Assembly (NCBI GenBank): GCA_003508835.1
Contig: PUFA01000077.1
Span: forward strand, 5,532,001-5,596,000
Source of the DNA: Eonycteris spelaea
Taxonomy: Eukaryota; Chordata; Mammalia; Chiroptera; Pteropodidae
Length of the DNA: 64,000 bases
Direction: 5' to 3'
The notes below the pieces were generated by a model. It had not been told where the DNA came from, made no database searches, and saw nothing but the letters and a program-made list of their open reading frames with translations. The position numbers and the translations under genes are program-made. Shown in pieces: positions 43,471-54,744 of the stretch. The number at the start of each line of letters is the position of its first letter. The stretch's first letter is position 1.

Positions 43471-44580
43471 AGAAGCAAAGCTGGGCTTTGCTCCCCACTT
43501 ACTGCAGTTCTTACACCATGCCCCTCGGACCTCCAGCTTCTGGGGCCACACCAGAGGGGAGAGCAGATGCTGACCCACACTGTCAGCATCTCAGAATCAG
43601 AGAGTCGCCTTTCAGCCCTTAAGAGCAGCCTCCACAGCTGCCTGTCAAAGGAAAGAGAAGCATGCATTTTGAGGGGGGAAAGCTCAATGCTGAAGGTAAA
43701 GTCAGATTAGTTTTCCTGGGGAGACGTGGTTGTTCTGAATCACCCAGTGAAAACAAGCATTTTGCCATCTGGTAACTACCTTGGGGCTGCAGCGTCAATC
43801 CCTCTCCTTCATCCTGCCCTCCTTAGGAAAACACGGCCCCTGGGTGGTCCAGATGGCCAGAGCACAATGAACAAAGGTTGCTGATACATGTGTGACCCCT
43901 TTTGCCACAGGAAGTCCTCCCATGCAAAAATACATTCAAGCAGATTTTCCCCCTGGTAAACGGCTCGTTGGAGAGTCAATGACTGCTAAGAGGAAAGCGT
44001 GCAAAGACTTCAGAAGCTGTCTGTGTGCCATCTCCCCATCTCGTCTTATCCGTGGGCTGACATGGCCACAGCCTGCTGTGCCCAGCACCACCCCGTGTGC
44101 TACCATGGGGAACCTCAGGGAGTCAGCTCCCTCACTAGAGAAAGGAGAGAAACTTTCATTAACAGGCTTCGTACTGTATCAAGTTGTTTCTATCCTTCCT
44201 CCACCCTTTCTTGCCCCCTGACAGTAGCTGTCAGTAGAAACACCCTCTCGTTGGACTTAGCCCAGTGGCTGGGGTTCTCTGACGCACTCCCCACATGGAG
44301 AGTCCCTACCAGCCCTTGAGAGGGGAGAAATCCAGTAAAAGAGGCCAGAAGTCACCCGGGGGTGGGGAGCGGGTAGGCTTGATTATCCTTCTTCTCCAAA
44401 TCACACGGCAGCTGGAACTTCCAAAAGGCTCCTCAGACGTGTCAGACTACCTCCTGCGGACCCCTCTGTCCCAGACTTCTGCTCACACAAGAATTGTGAG
44501 ACAACATGACTGAATGAGAGGTGGAACCGAATCTCATTGAAGGGCCTCACATATGGGGAACATGTTCCAGTAAACATGAC
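43471..44580. other. Unassigned stretch
   Basis: About 1.1 kb without a recognised repeat. Frames of 106 and 109 codons on the plus strand overlap in different phases and have no domains. Confidence 0.4.
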
Positions 44581-44584
44581 CTGG

Positions 44585-44728
44585 AGCCTAATTTCTCTGA
44601 GCCTTGTTTTCATCATCTGGAAAACAAGGATGATAAAAGTAACTCTTTAAAAGTGTGATGACGAAACCCATAAATACATTTGCTCGGTATATAGCAAGTA
44701 CTAAATAACATTTTTATTATAGTAAGAT
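44585..44728 (+). mobile_element. MIR SINE
   Basis: 'tttctctgagccttgttttc', 'atcatctggaaaacaaggat' and 'atatagcaagtactaaataa' follow the plus-strand MIR to its end. Confidence 0.75.
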
Positions 44729-44864
44729 GGATATTAATGTGGATTTATTGTTGCTATTGGTAGATGTTGTTGATATATAGATATCAATATTAATATTACA
44801 GGGGTCTAAGCAGTCCTCACACATGATTTTAAGGCCATAGTATACAGTTCATCCTCTATGATAT
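44729..44864. other. Unassigned AT-rich spacer
   Basis: AT-rich (gatatatagatatcaatatt-type text); no family recognised. Confidence 0.4.
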
Positions 44865-44865
44865 G

Positions 44866-45077
44866 GATTATCAACCTCAGCACTGTTGATATTTTGGACT
44901 AGATGGTTCTTAGTCGTGAGGGGCTGTCACGTGCATTGTACCATGTGGCACATCCCCACCTTATCCCCACTTGATGCCAGTGGTACCTCCCGTCCAATCG
45001 TGACAACCAAAAATGTCTCCGGACATTGCCAAATGTCTCTGGGAGTGAAAAGTTGGCCCTGGTTGAGAATCCGTGAT
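44866..45077 (-). mobile_element. MER20 hAT-Charlie DNA transposon, second copy
   Basis: 'tcaacctcagcactgttgat', 'gaggggctgtcacgtgcatt', 'gatgccagtggtacctcccg', 'gacaaccaaaaatgtctccg' and 'gacattgccaaatgtctctg' are better preserved than in the copy at 40870. Same orientation. Opposed frames of 74 and 67 codons are shadows of the repeat. Confidence 0.92.
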
Positions 45078-45270
45078 CTATCATATCGTGCCAGTCACTC
45101 AACTTCTTAACTTCCGCTTTTTTTTAGTGGAAAAGGGAGGGAAAAATTCTATTTATCATTCGAACGATGACTAAGTGACAGATACTTTAAACGCTGGCTC
45201 ACTCCATTCCACGACCCTGGAGGCTAGGTCTGTTGACAGACGAGGAAACGGAGACACCCAAACCCTTCTC
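45078..45270 (-). mobile_element. Worn MIR-type fragments
   Basis: 'cagtcactcaacttcttaac' at 45090-45109 is in plus-strand MIR order. From 45170, 'gtgacagatactttaaacgc' and 'gttgacagacgaggaaacgg' are in minus-strand order. Confidence 0.5.
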
Positions 45271-45605
45271 CCTGCAGGGGTGTCTAGACCTGAGGGAAGA
45301 CCAGGGGTGTGACACGACCTGAGAAAAGAGAGAACAGAGGTTTGTCAACAGGTCCTAGAGACATGGGAATAAAAGCAAAAGCAAGAGTCACAGAAGGCAA
45401 ACAAGAGTGGCGTGAATGTCACAAAACGAAAAGAGACCAAGGGGTCTCGGCCCAGCTAGGGAGCCGTCTGCAGCTTTCAGCCGGAAGCTCAGAGAGGCAA
45501 GTAACCAGCTGTGAGATTAAACGAGGTGGTTTTAACGTGAGACACCAGAGTCACCTTCACCCCACAGAGAGGAGCTTTCACGGACAGCGGAGGTGAGAGT
45601 GGCCA
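45271..45605. other. Unassigned spacer
   Basis: No recognised repeat. A 95-codon Arg/Lys-rich frame at 45309-45596 has no domain. Confidence 0.4.
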
Positions 45606-45609
45606 GCTG

Positions 45610-45862
45610 GAGAAAAGGTGAAGGGATTAGGAAGTACAAATTGGCAGTTACAGAATAGTCACAGGGACATAAAGTACGGCATAGGGATAGAGTTGATAAT
45701 ATTGTACTAACTCTGTATGGTGCCAGGTGGGAACGAGACTAATTGGGGGATCACTTCATACAGTATATAAATGTCTAACCACCACGCCGTACACCGGAAA
45801 TTAATGTAATCTTAAATATCAACCGTAATTTTTAAGAAAATTTTTAATAATAAAAAAATAGG
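45610..45862 (+). mobile_element. L1 3' end with A-rich tail
   Basis: 'agtacaaattggcagttaca', 'gaatagtcacagggacataa', 'ttgataatattgtactaact', 'gggggatcacttcatacagt' and 'ccgtacaccggaaattaatg' follow the 3' end of an L1 lineage I associate with laurasiatherian genomes. Ends in an A-rich run. Less diverged than most L1 pieces here. Confidence 0.82.
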
Positions 45863-46210
45863 AATGGAGCAGAGACATCAGACAAACGCTACCGTCACGT
45901 CAGGAGGAATCTGGGTCTAAGCTGGGGACCTACATTCCCCGCATGCGTGATTTTCCCACCATACCCAGTTCTGCAGGAGTAAAGTTGCTATAAACACTGA
46001 CCTATTCACCGCGACTGCTGTTATTGGGTGACTCACCACGCAGGAAAGGGAGGGAGGAGGAAGAACCAGACCAGTGTGACTGTCTAAGGGGAAAGCCCCG
46101 CCCCCTGAGCTCAGGGCAGAGGGACACACACAGGGCTGCGTGCTCTGGTTTAGTCACAGCATCTTCAGTGGGAAGCGGGGCCACCTGTGTGACCGTTTGC
46201 CTGGTGTTGG
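45863..46210. other. Unassigned spacer
   Basis: No recognised repeat. Overlapping short frames on both strands only. Confidence 0.4.
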
Positions 46211-46214
46211 GCAG

Positions 46215-46390
46215 AGGTCACGGGAATGGGGCTCAGAAGAAATAGTTCTGGGGCTCAGCCATAAAACTGACTAGCTAGACAACCCTGGGTGGATTAGTTT
46301 TCTCCTCTGAGCTGCGATTTCTTTATCTGTTGGAGTCAGGTGGTAGCACCTGCATGGAGTAGCTCGTTGTGCAGCGTCAAGAATTGAGAT
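46215..46390 (+). mobile_element. MIR SINE
   Basis: 'tgactagctagacaaccctg', 'attagttttctcctctgagc' and 'gcgatttctttatctgttgg' follow the plus-strand MIR. Confidence 0.65.
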
Positions 46391-47875
46391 TTGCATGAAA
46401 GGTAGACATGAATGTCTCAGCACCTTGCTCTATAGTAAAGCTAACTGTGTTTCAAGGGCCCGGCAGCTAGAGTCCCAACCTTTGGCAGAATCAACTGGTC
46501 AGCCACTCTGCTGGATGAAAACCCATGCTTACAGAATCTCCCTATTGTCTCCTGATTCTGAGAATTGCCCTCTGATTTATTGGACTTCTACTTTCTCAGA
46601 ACAGTTCCTTAAGTACAATTCTATACCCAAGGAAGAAATAAAGCCCAGTTATAACTCAACACTCACTACTATCATGCCTCGCGAACCCCACCGCGGTCCG
46701 AGTCCGGTCTCCACACTCCCCCAGCCCTATTCCCTTGCCAAAGACTCAGACGCAGAAGAGCTTCCGTCAGCCTTGCCAGCATGTGCTTTTAGATGAAGAG
46801 GATAAAGACCAGTCTCCCACTGGCTCCAGAGAATACGTGTAAATATATTCTCAAACATGGAGTTCATAACAACGTGGTGCATTTGGTTAAGCACGCCCCT
46901 CCCCCACTTCCATCTCTGAGTCCAGAGTAGCCACAAGGGACATGTCATCCATATGTTTCTCATTCATCCAAATTCAACTCACTTAAACACTGCTAAGCAG
47001 TGCAAGGCCAAGATGTGCTTGTGTGCTGTATCATTTATTAATTTTGTTTTCACTCCAGAAGCAGTAAATTATATTTTCCAGAGGGCAAAAAATCTCAATC
47101 TTCAAAATATTTACACTCAAGCCAAACACAGAATCTCCACACTGCTCTGTCATTAAATTGTGCGGAAATACCTTTCTCAGCCAAGGGAGGGCAGGGATTC
47201 TTTACTAAGTAGTTTGAAAAAATATATATCTAATAATCACAGTGGAATTTTACAGTTGGGGGAAAAAAGTGTGTTCCATCATATGATACACAGAATATAA
47301 AATTTAAAATGTGACAATATCCTCTCGATCGTTAGAAATACACAGAAGATACCACGATCCTCAAGCAAACGAAGAATTTATCAGATTTGTGCAGTGTAAT
47401 GTGTATGTTCATCAAAAGGGAGTGAAATTTGAAAAACACTGGTATAGGAGAGAAATACTCTCTAATGTCTTCCTCCAGAAATTTTAGGTATGTTTGATAT
47501 TGATTATTTTGTTTCTTGCTTCTTAGTTTCCCAGTTAAATGTGCTTAATTTACAAGTGGAAAATGACTTTTCAAAAGTTTAGATTGGACAAATTGTTCAG
47601 TCTTTGAAAACCTGAATTGTTATATCTGTCAAATGCTCAACACCTCTACCTTATTCATCTTTGTAAAAGTGGAACTCCCCAAAGGAAAAGAAAGATTAAC
47701 CTGAAAATGGGTAAATCAGAGGTTTGAGGACAGATCAAAGAACACAAACCTAACAGGACACGAAAGCCAAATTTCCTCAACTTTACATGGTGTCTCCGAG
47801 AATTAATGGCTTGTAGATTCTCCCTGCTGTGGCTTATTAAGTAAGAGGAAACCAGGAAGGGACTGGACATCTTAG
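46391..47875. other. Unassigned stretch
   Basis: About 1.5 kb with no confident repeat. The 133-codon frame at 46395-46796 shows no domain. The right half is AT-rich. Confidence 0.4.
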
Positions 47876-47879
47876 GTTG

Positions 47880-48355
47880 TAGTGCTGGACAGAATAAAGC
47901 ACACCCCCCAAAAAGCATCCACTTCCTCATTCCCAGCACCTATGAATATGGTACCTCAACTAGCCAAAGGGGAATTTGCTGGTGTGATTCAGTTAAGGTT
48001 CTTGAGAGACAGAAAATAGCCTACATCATCCACTTTGGACCAATAAAACCACGAGGGCCTCTACGAGTAAATGAAGGAGGCAGGAGAGTCAGAGAAAGGT
48101 TTGAGGTTGCACTCCTGGTGGCTTTGAAGGTGGAGAAAGGGGTCACAGGCCAAGCAATGCAGGTGGTGTGTATAAACTGGAAGAGACAAGAAAACGGATT
48201 CTGCCTTTGAGCTTCTAGAAGGAACTCAGCCTTGCCAACATCCTGACTGTAGCTCCAATGGTCTTATTTGGGACTTCTGACCTCTATGACTTTAAGAAAG
48301 TAAATTTGTGTTGTTTTAAGTCATGACGTTTGTGGTAATGGGAAATCAATACAAT
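47880..48355 (+). mobile_element. MaLR-like solitary LTR
   Basis: 'tggacagaataaagcacacc', 'ctatgaatatggtacctcaa', 'gattcagttaaggttcttga', 'ggcaggagagtcagagaaag', 'cagccttgccaacatcctga', 'tttaagaaagtaaatttgtg' and 'tgtggtaatgggaaatcaat' follow a full-length LTR of this type, with its 3' end before 'tacaattgg'. No interior sequence. Confidence 0.7.
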
Positions 48356-48825
48356 TGGACGTAAAAGCTATGTGCTGAGTGACCAGGCTGTATTGTGTAT
48401 GCCTTCGCCGTCATTCCCGGATTAACGAAGGGAGCAAGGCAGACTTTCCATCTAACATAGAGCAAGAAAAGGAAACAAAAACCCACACAGGCAACCTCAG
48501 GGCATGGGAGATCAAGAGAAGCACAGAATGTATGATCCAGGAAGTCACAGAAATTGTGAAGGCTCCAGATTGCTTCAACTTCAACTAAGTCTCCAAGAGG
48601 CAACAGAGTCCTAAATGACATCTAAATGTGCTTGAGGCAAAGCGCCAAAAAAGGGAAGAGGAACAAGGTCAAGGACCAAGATTAATTCTGGAAATGTACA
48701 GAACATACAGCAGTCTGTGTTTAAGAAATGAGCAATGTGACAATAGGTCTTGTCCCACACTGACCTGTGTTGATGACTCCTTAATTGTTGCTTCTGAAAA
48801 GTTCAATAGATGAGCCTATGATTAA
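48356..48825. other. Unassigned, possibly 5' part of the mariner remnant
   Basis: Lies between an LTR and a mariner transposase remnant. Two short frames (69 and 61 codons) could be transposase-derived, but I could not align them with confidence. Confidence 0.3.
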
Positions 48826-48829
48826 TGAT

Positions 48830-49258
48830 CATGGGGTAAAAGAATAACTTTAGTAGGGTGGTTTATTCCAAGAAAATTCCCTCAAGAATATGTCGCCTCT
48901 TCACTGACTGACTACAATCCATCAATAGCTGTATGTATGTTAGTAACAGATTTAAACAGCATTTAAATCTAAGCATGTCATTCACCATCTTACAATTTCT
49001 GGCAAGTAAAAATGTTCATGTCATACTGCAACTTTTGGTTTCACCTAAATTGTCAACTCTTGACTTCTGGCTGATCCTCAAATTGAAACAGACCATGAAA
49101 GGAAAGACATCTGACAGCCCTGAAACCATCAGCTCCAACCAACAGACTGTTTGAAGATGACTTCAAAGGACGAGTTTCAGATGTGTTTCAGCAGGCAGTG
49201 CCAAGGTAAGCCACTGCGTCGAGTCTGAGGGGAAGTCCTGGAAGGCGATTAATCCCAT
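48830..49258 (+). pseudogene. Decayed mariner-type transposase (Tc1/mariner superfamily)
   Basis: The plus-strand frame at 48933-49154 encodes 'FLASKNVHVILQLLVSPKL' then 'LDFWLILKLKQTMKGK', matching the C-terminal catalytic block of mariner transposases, whose usual form is YSPDLxPxDFxLFPKLK...KG. The third catalytic Asp is kept at residue 44 (codon 49062-49064). The Asp of SPDL is Lys, and the preceding HDN-type Asp is not preserved. A stop ends the frame at 49155. Beyond it, 'EFQMCF' (49172-49189, another phase) and 'HCVESEG' (49212-49232, the original phase) match the family's C-terminus (F-Q-x-C-F...C-x-x-x-x-G), so stops and frameshifts break it. 48830-48890 may preserve the upstream 'GVV.H' block ('RVVYSKKIPS'). 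No inverted repeats were found. It cannot encode an active enzyme; the subfamily is unresolved. Confidence 0.72.
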
Positions 49259-49259
49259 A

Positions 49260-50050
49260 AATGTTCATTGTTCAACCCAATGTATTTATCCATCAGTCGT
49301 CGAACTCTCGTTAATCGCAACTATTACAGATAGTCTACAATAAGGAAGGTAGATGTTTTGCGGGGAGGATGGCAGGAGCCTTCATCACCGCTGTTAGTCT
49401 TACAGAACACTTAGCTGAAGGCATTAAATGTAAAACCACTTGCACATTGGCATCACCCAATTTAATAATACGGCCTGTACCTCTTCTACCACCCGCTGCC
49501 TGACAAGATTTTCTTACTTCCTTTAGCAATGGCAGAACAGTCTTTGTCCCGCCAACCTTATTCACCTCTTCTCTACTGTACCCTCAATCCATATAAACTC
49601 AGCTGAAAATAGGTAAGGCAGTCTATGTGTCTTTAGACATTATGTGGCGTAACCTTGATATTCAGTCACAGTGATCTCAGTGTGTAACTTACATCCTTCC
49701 TCCTTTCCCTTGTCTTAATGTCAGATTTCAGTTTTACGACATGTATAGTACAAACATTCTCTATTTTAAGATCCTTTAAATCCATTTAGAAAAGATGATT
49801 GTTTGGATGATTAATTAAGTTCTTCCAAAAAACTCTGGTTCCTGCCGTATCTTCTGCAGCCATCATAATTGATTATGGATGTTTTGGGAATGTTTCTTCA
49901 ATTTGGTCTTTTAACTTTTAAGTATCTGTTGTCTCCCTGCCTGTATCTCATGTAGCTCTTTAAAGAGCCTTGGAACCAAGGACCAGACATCTGTACCATG
50001 TGTCCAACCCCAATCACAAAGTTTCTTTCAATGCCCAGGGCCTTCCTACG
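49260..50050. other. Unassigned stretch
   Basis: May hold the 3' untranslated end and terminal repeat of the mariner element at its left, but none was identified. No other repeat recognised. Confidence 0.4.
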
Positions 50051-50054
50051 ATGA

Positions 50055-50290
50055 CAATTACATCCAGCATTTACAGAATATTTTCTGTGTACCTGGTTTC
50101 AGACTGCGCACTTTTACACAAATTACCTCATCTAAGACTCATCACGACCTTTTGAAATAAACGCTAGTGTTATAATCCTACTCTGAAGATGAGAAAACTG
50201 TAGCAGAGAGGCTAAGTAAATTTACCAAGGTCTTTAAGCTAACGCGTGATGAAGACAGGAGTTGAAGCCCTGCTCTTAGCCAGCACAGCA
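50055..50290 (-). mobile_element. MIR SINE, nearly full length
   Basis: 'tccagcatttacagaatatt', 'ttttacacaaattacctcat', 'actctgaagatgagaaaact', 'gtagcagagaggctaagtaa' and 'aggagttgaagccctgctct' follow minus-strand MIR. Confidence 0.85.
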
Positions 50291-52015
50291 CCAAGAGAAG
50301 TGGTCGAAGTGAGCTTCGCCATGAACACTCTTCCCTTCCCAGACCAGCTCTTCTCACCACTTGTCACTTCCATGAACAGAGAATGTAACATTTCATGTAC
50401 CCCATGACCTTGTATTTCTTCCTCTACCCCACACTCCATCCAAATGTAGTGATTCTGATATCAGAGCTTCACCCATTTACCCTAGAACGTTTTAATGGTC
50501 CAGTAGATTTTTATTTTGTTGAAATTTCTTGCCACTGGCTACTTAAAATATCTATCACGTGAGAAAGCGAAACATGGACGTTTTATGATTATATAAATAT
50601 TATGCTAAGTAGTTTGATAAGTTTATCTGTAATGTCCAACTGGACATTAAATGTCTCTCCCTCCTCCATGCTTTACTCCCCTGAGAACCTTAATGCTTTC
50701 AGTGGAAAGCCATGGTCAAGTCTGCTGTACTAAAAACTTTAGGAGACCCAAGGGTGTGACAAGAGCAGGAAATAAAGTACACAGCCTTTTATTTATGTTA
50801 CTAAGATATAGCAAGACATTATGATCCTGGGACACGAGGTCTAGGTAACATGGGCTGGCCTGTCCCCACTCTTCACCTTGTCTTTAAAGGACGAAAGCAG
50901 TGATGTGGTTCTTGGAGCCTCTGGCCTGAGCGAGTACTTTGCTCTGTTTGGGGAGCTCAGAAGGTCCCTAGAAGCCAAATCCTCTTGTACTATGATGCGT
51001 CCTGGATCTCAAGCGCATCCTTTGGGCCACTAATCTGCTGTCTGTGAGGCAGAATGGAGGAAAAGGAACCCAGCCTGGTCTGGTCAATACCTTTTTGCCA
51101 GTCCTTGAACCCAGGCCAGCCTTTGTGATCCGGCCTGGTTCTGATGCCTCCACATCGACACTTTGGTCGATGTTTACGCAAACATACATGCACACGTGTA
51201 GTCTTTTGTCTTTTCCCTGTTTAAAATACAATCATATTGAATAATAAGTGGTTTTGCAAATATGAAATCGAGGCTAGCTTCAGGGTAAATATACTAAACT
51301 TCTCCTCCCCAGCTGGACTTTCCATCTCACAGGGCAGATGTTACAAACGGGGTCACTCGGTCCTCCAGCCCCCATGCAGGGCACCTTTCCATGCACTCAT
51401 CTTAAAAGCTAATGATTTCATCTCCCAAACTCCCTTGTAATTGTGACTTCTCATGTGACCCAGCTTCTCCCAGGCAGACCTACCCTGTAAGACATGAGAG
51501 ATAGAAAGGGCAACAAGAAGCAGAGTCACACAGCCCCTCAGACACACACAACCCTGGGGTCACCAGGTTTTCTTGTGGCAACTGTTGCAAGGGTCCTAGT
51601 GTCCAGTGTCCAGCTTCGTTGTGTTAAATGCAGCAGAGAACATTTTATTAATATTCTGCATATCCTCCAAAACTTCTTTAATGTTCACCACGAAGTTTCG
51701 CATTAATTTTCTTATTTTGATCAATCATAGCAAACTTGACCTTTTTGAAGCGGGATGCATTCTGGTGCCTAAGGGTCCTGGAGTGCTCCTTTGTTGGGTG
51801 GGACCTTATCGCCAAAGCCACCACCTCTTCAAAGAAGTGAGACATGTATGGAAGAGTTGAATGCGAACTAAAGACAACTGGATTTTTTATATTTTTTCTA
51901 TTTCAACTCAAAGTCACCTTAAGTTAAGCCTACAGGAGTGCAGATTTGTGAAAGAAACAAAAATAGCAGTCACTTGCTCATCATTGATTATCCTGTGTCT
52001 AAAAATATTTAATGT
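50291..52015. other. Unassigned stretch
   Basis: About 1.7 kb with no confident repeat. Two adjoining palindromes lie at 50616-50627 and 50631-50648. Frames of up to 87 codons on both strands (50968-51860) overlap one another and show no domains. Confidence 0.4.
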
Positions 52016-52017
52016 GT

Positions 52018-52330
52018 GACTATGCTAGATTAAGAGGTACAATCCCTCCTCCTGAGGAGCTCAGTTTAGTGAGGGAAACTTACAAGAAAAAACAGGAATT
52101 GCTGAGTGGGAGGACCAGAGTGCAATGACTCTTAGGGACTCAGAGAAAGTTTTCCCTGTGGAAGGGACATTCATGCTGATGCTGAAGACTAAGTAGTGGC
52201 AGCCAGGAAAAAGTGAAGAAGGAAGAGCTGGAAAAAATAGTTTTAGGCGGAGGGAGAAACATGTACAAAGGCCCTGAGGTGAGAATGTCAAGAGAATGAC
52301 TCATTCAGTGTTCAGTTCAAGCTGTCCAGA
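52018..52330 (+). mobile_element. Ancient mammalian repeat, middle part
   Basis: 'gaggagctcagtttagtgag', 'gactcagagaaagttttccc', 'ggtgaagaaggaagagctgg'-like text and 'atgtacaaaggccctgaggt' follow the same old repeat as at 16935, from its '...gagcttacattctagtggg' segment on. Confidence 0.55.
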
Positions 52331-53410
52331 GTATTGGATGGATGTTGTATCAAAGGCAAAGCAAGATCTTTTGGCAGACAGTGTTTGAATGTATCTATTT
52401 CAATGTGAATGAAGAATTTTCAGGCAGTGTATTTTGGTAGGGAGAGAGCAAGCATAAGCACGATGTAAGAGCCAACAGGAGAGCAAGCAGAAGGATGCTG
52501 GACACTTGGAGGCAGGGAAGGAAGAAAATATTCCAGGGGAGATGAAAAATCCATGGAGGAGCTACTGGGAGCAAGTTGGCACAGAGCTGGTTCCAGACTG
52601 TTATGGGAAGACATGGAATCCAGAATGTGTGTGCAATTTAACAAGAACAAGAATGTCCCTCATGGCTTTATAGAGCCACCATGTGATATTGTCCCAGGAG
52701 AATGGGGGGCCCAGTGAGTGCTCCCTTTACAGAACTTGCCCACTGGAGGACAGAGTGCAGTATCCGAGAGAATAGGAAGTGTACGGCATTTTCCCAGTAG
52801 GAAGAGCTGGTGCTGCCTCCAGGCCTGGTTCGTGGTCCCCCGCAGCCTCTCCAGGGCCCTGCTGGCTGCAGCCTGTCTGAGTGACTAGCCACGGGGGAAG
52901 GCTCCCATCAGAGCTTCAAGAAAGGAAAACCCAACACAGGGTGCTGAGTGGCAGAATTTATGGCTCATCGACTCTCCATTCTCTATTAAGATAAATGTCC
53001 CCACCACGGCTCATGCAAAGACCTAGTCCATGCCACTGGATAAAAAGTGATGTAAAATTAAAAAGCTCTTTTTCAAAGATCTCATTCCAGAAAGCCCTAA
53101 AGCCAAGCAAAATACGTGACTCCTTCCAAGATGAATGCCTTGCCTGGCAAGCTTTCCCACTCTCCAGCTGTACGTTGGGGATCCTTGTCTCAGAGCATTA
53201 ATTGACATTTAAATCCAAACTTTATTGTTTCTGTATGGAGAAACGCCTCCCACATTCAGAAGGAAAAAAAAAATCCCTCGCATACAGAATGCAGTAACAA
53301 CTTTGGGTCTAAGAAGTTCCAGAATGTTTTCTTTCAACCCCTGGGCAGTCCCAAGTGAAAGGGGCAGGCTCTATTTCCTGGCCAGAATGTATATCAAGAA
53401 TGCCACACTT
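52331..53410. other. Unassigned stretch
   Basis: The first part may continue the old repeat ('gtccagagtattggatggat'). No repeat recognised beyond. Frames of 61-76 codons have no domain. Confidence 0.4.
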
Positions 53411-53411
53411 T

Positions 53412-53582
53412 CGGGGAGCCTGCCTTGGGTTTGAATTCCAGCTCAGTGACTTACTAACTGTGCACTCTTAGAAACTCACTCACTTTCCTGAGTCCCGATG
53501 ACAATAATCCTTCCTCTTGGAGTACTGGTGAGGCTTAAAAAAAAAAACAAAGCAGTGTTGTGCCAGGCACAGGACTCAGTTC
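53412..53582 (+). mobile_element. MIR SINE, nearly full length
   Basis: 'tgggtttgaattccagctca', 'gtgacttactaactgtgcac', 'cactttcctgagtcccgatg' and 'gttgtgccaggcacaggact' follow the plus-strand MIR. An A11 run interrupts the tail. Confidence 0.88.
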
Positions 53583-53900
53583 TCCAAGAGAGCTCAACAC
53601 TCCAGGGTTGGGTGTTCCATCAATGATTATTTCTCTGCCACGGGAAAACCTATTGACAAATGGAAGATACACAAAGAACCCGGAAGGTCATACATAGTTC
53701 ATTGGGTTCTGATTCCCCTTGGCCCACCAGCTTTCAGAGGTGCTTCCTTGGTGATGCTCCAGGAAAGACAAATGGGTGGAAAGTCCAAGAGCAAATAACT
53801 AGTCAAAGAAGGGAAAGTGACTGGTCAAGGGAAAGAGAGTGACTTGTCAAGGGAGAAGCTAGCAATCAACAGATACTGCTTGTTCTGTACCATAAGTCTT
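53583..53900. other. Unassigned spacer
   Basis: Contains a short imperfect tandem of 'aagggaaagagagtgactgg'-like text around 53800-53855. No family recognised. Confidence 0.4.
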
Positions 53901-53904
53901 AGTT

Positions 53905-54235
53905 GGCTTGGCTTCTATAGCAAAATACAATAGACTGTGCAGCTTAAACAATGAGAATTTATTTCTCACAATTCTGGAGGCTGGGAAGTCCAAGATAAAG
54001 TGCTGGTACATTTGGTTCTTGGCGAGGGCCTACCTCCTGGCTTGCAGATGGATTACCTTCTTGCAGATTGCAGAGAGAGGAAGCTCAGGTGTCTCTTTCT
54101 ATTCTTATGAGGACACTAATCCCAACATGGGGGTTCTACCTTCATGACATTACTTAAACCTAATTATATACCTCCCAAAAGCCCCACCTCCTGCTACCAT
54201 CACGTAGAGAATTAGAGCCAATAGTTTATTGTTCT
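53905..54235 (-). mobile_element. ERVL-MaLR LTR, minus strand
   Basis: 'ttctatagcaaaatacaata', 'gagaatttatttctcacaat', 'tctggaggctgggaagtcca', 'cctggcttgcagatggatta' and 'tattcttatgaggacactaa' follow the reverse complement of the LTR type seen at 5226. Solo LTR. The 79-codon plus-strand frame is a shadow. Confidence 0.82.
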
Positions 54236-54335
54236 ATTTCACGCATGACTCTAACTAAAAGAATAAGGCATGATTGGACCGTCAAAAAATATGGAGATGA
54301 AAATGCTTTTCTTGTTTTTTTTTAATTTGTTTATT
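54236..54335. other. Unassigned spacer
   Basis: T-rich spacer between two repeats. Confidence 0.4.
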
Positions 54336-54337
54336 GT

Positions 54338-54725
54338 ATCTTCCTTTTATTTAACAAACATTTATTGTGTACCCACTATATAAGAGGCACTATGTTTAGG
54401 ACTGGACATGCCAAGTTGAATAGGACATAATTCCTACCCTCCAGGAATTATTAGACTATGAAAGAAGATAAAAACTTGAATGATCATGATGTCACATTGC
54501 TTTAAAAGAGGTACTTTTCAAGAACCCGAGCAATGGAGGATGGAGCAGGAAGAATTTCTTTTATTCATTTGTTCAACAATGACTTCAGAAGGGAGCTAAA
54601 TTCACAGTTATATCTGAAGAATAAGCAGGAGTTGGTCAAGTAAAGGAGGTGAAGAGGGCATTCCCAGCATAAGAGCTCAGTGTGTTCAGGAAACCGATAG
54701 TTTCATGCAACTGGGTGTGGGTTGC
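54338..54725 (+). mobile_element. Ancient mammalian repeat, long copy
   Basis: 'tttaacaaacatttattgtg', 'tacccactatataagaggca', 'attcctaccctccaggaatt' and 'gagggcattcccagcataag' follow the recurrent old repeat from its start into the long tail. Confidence 0.6.
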
Positions 54726-54744
54726 TTGGGAAAACTGGTATGAA

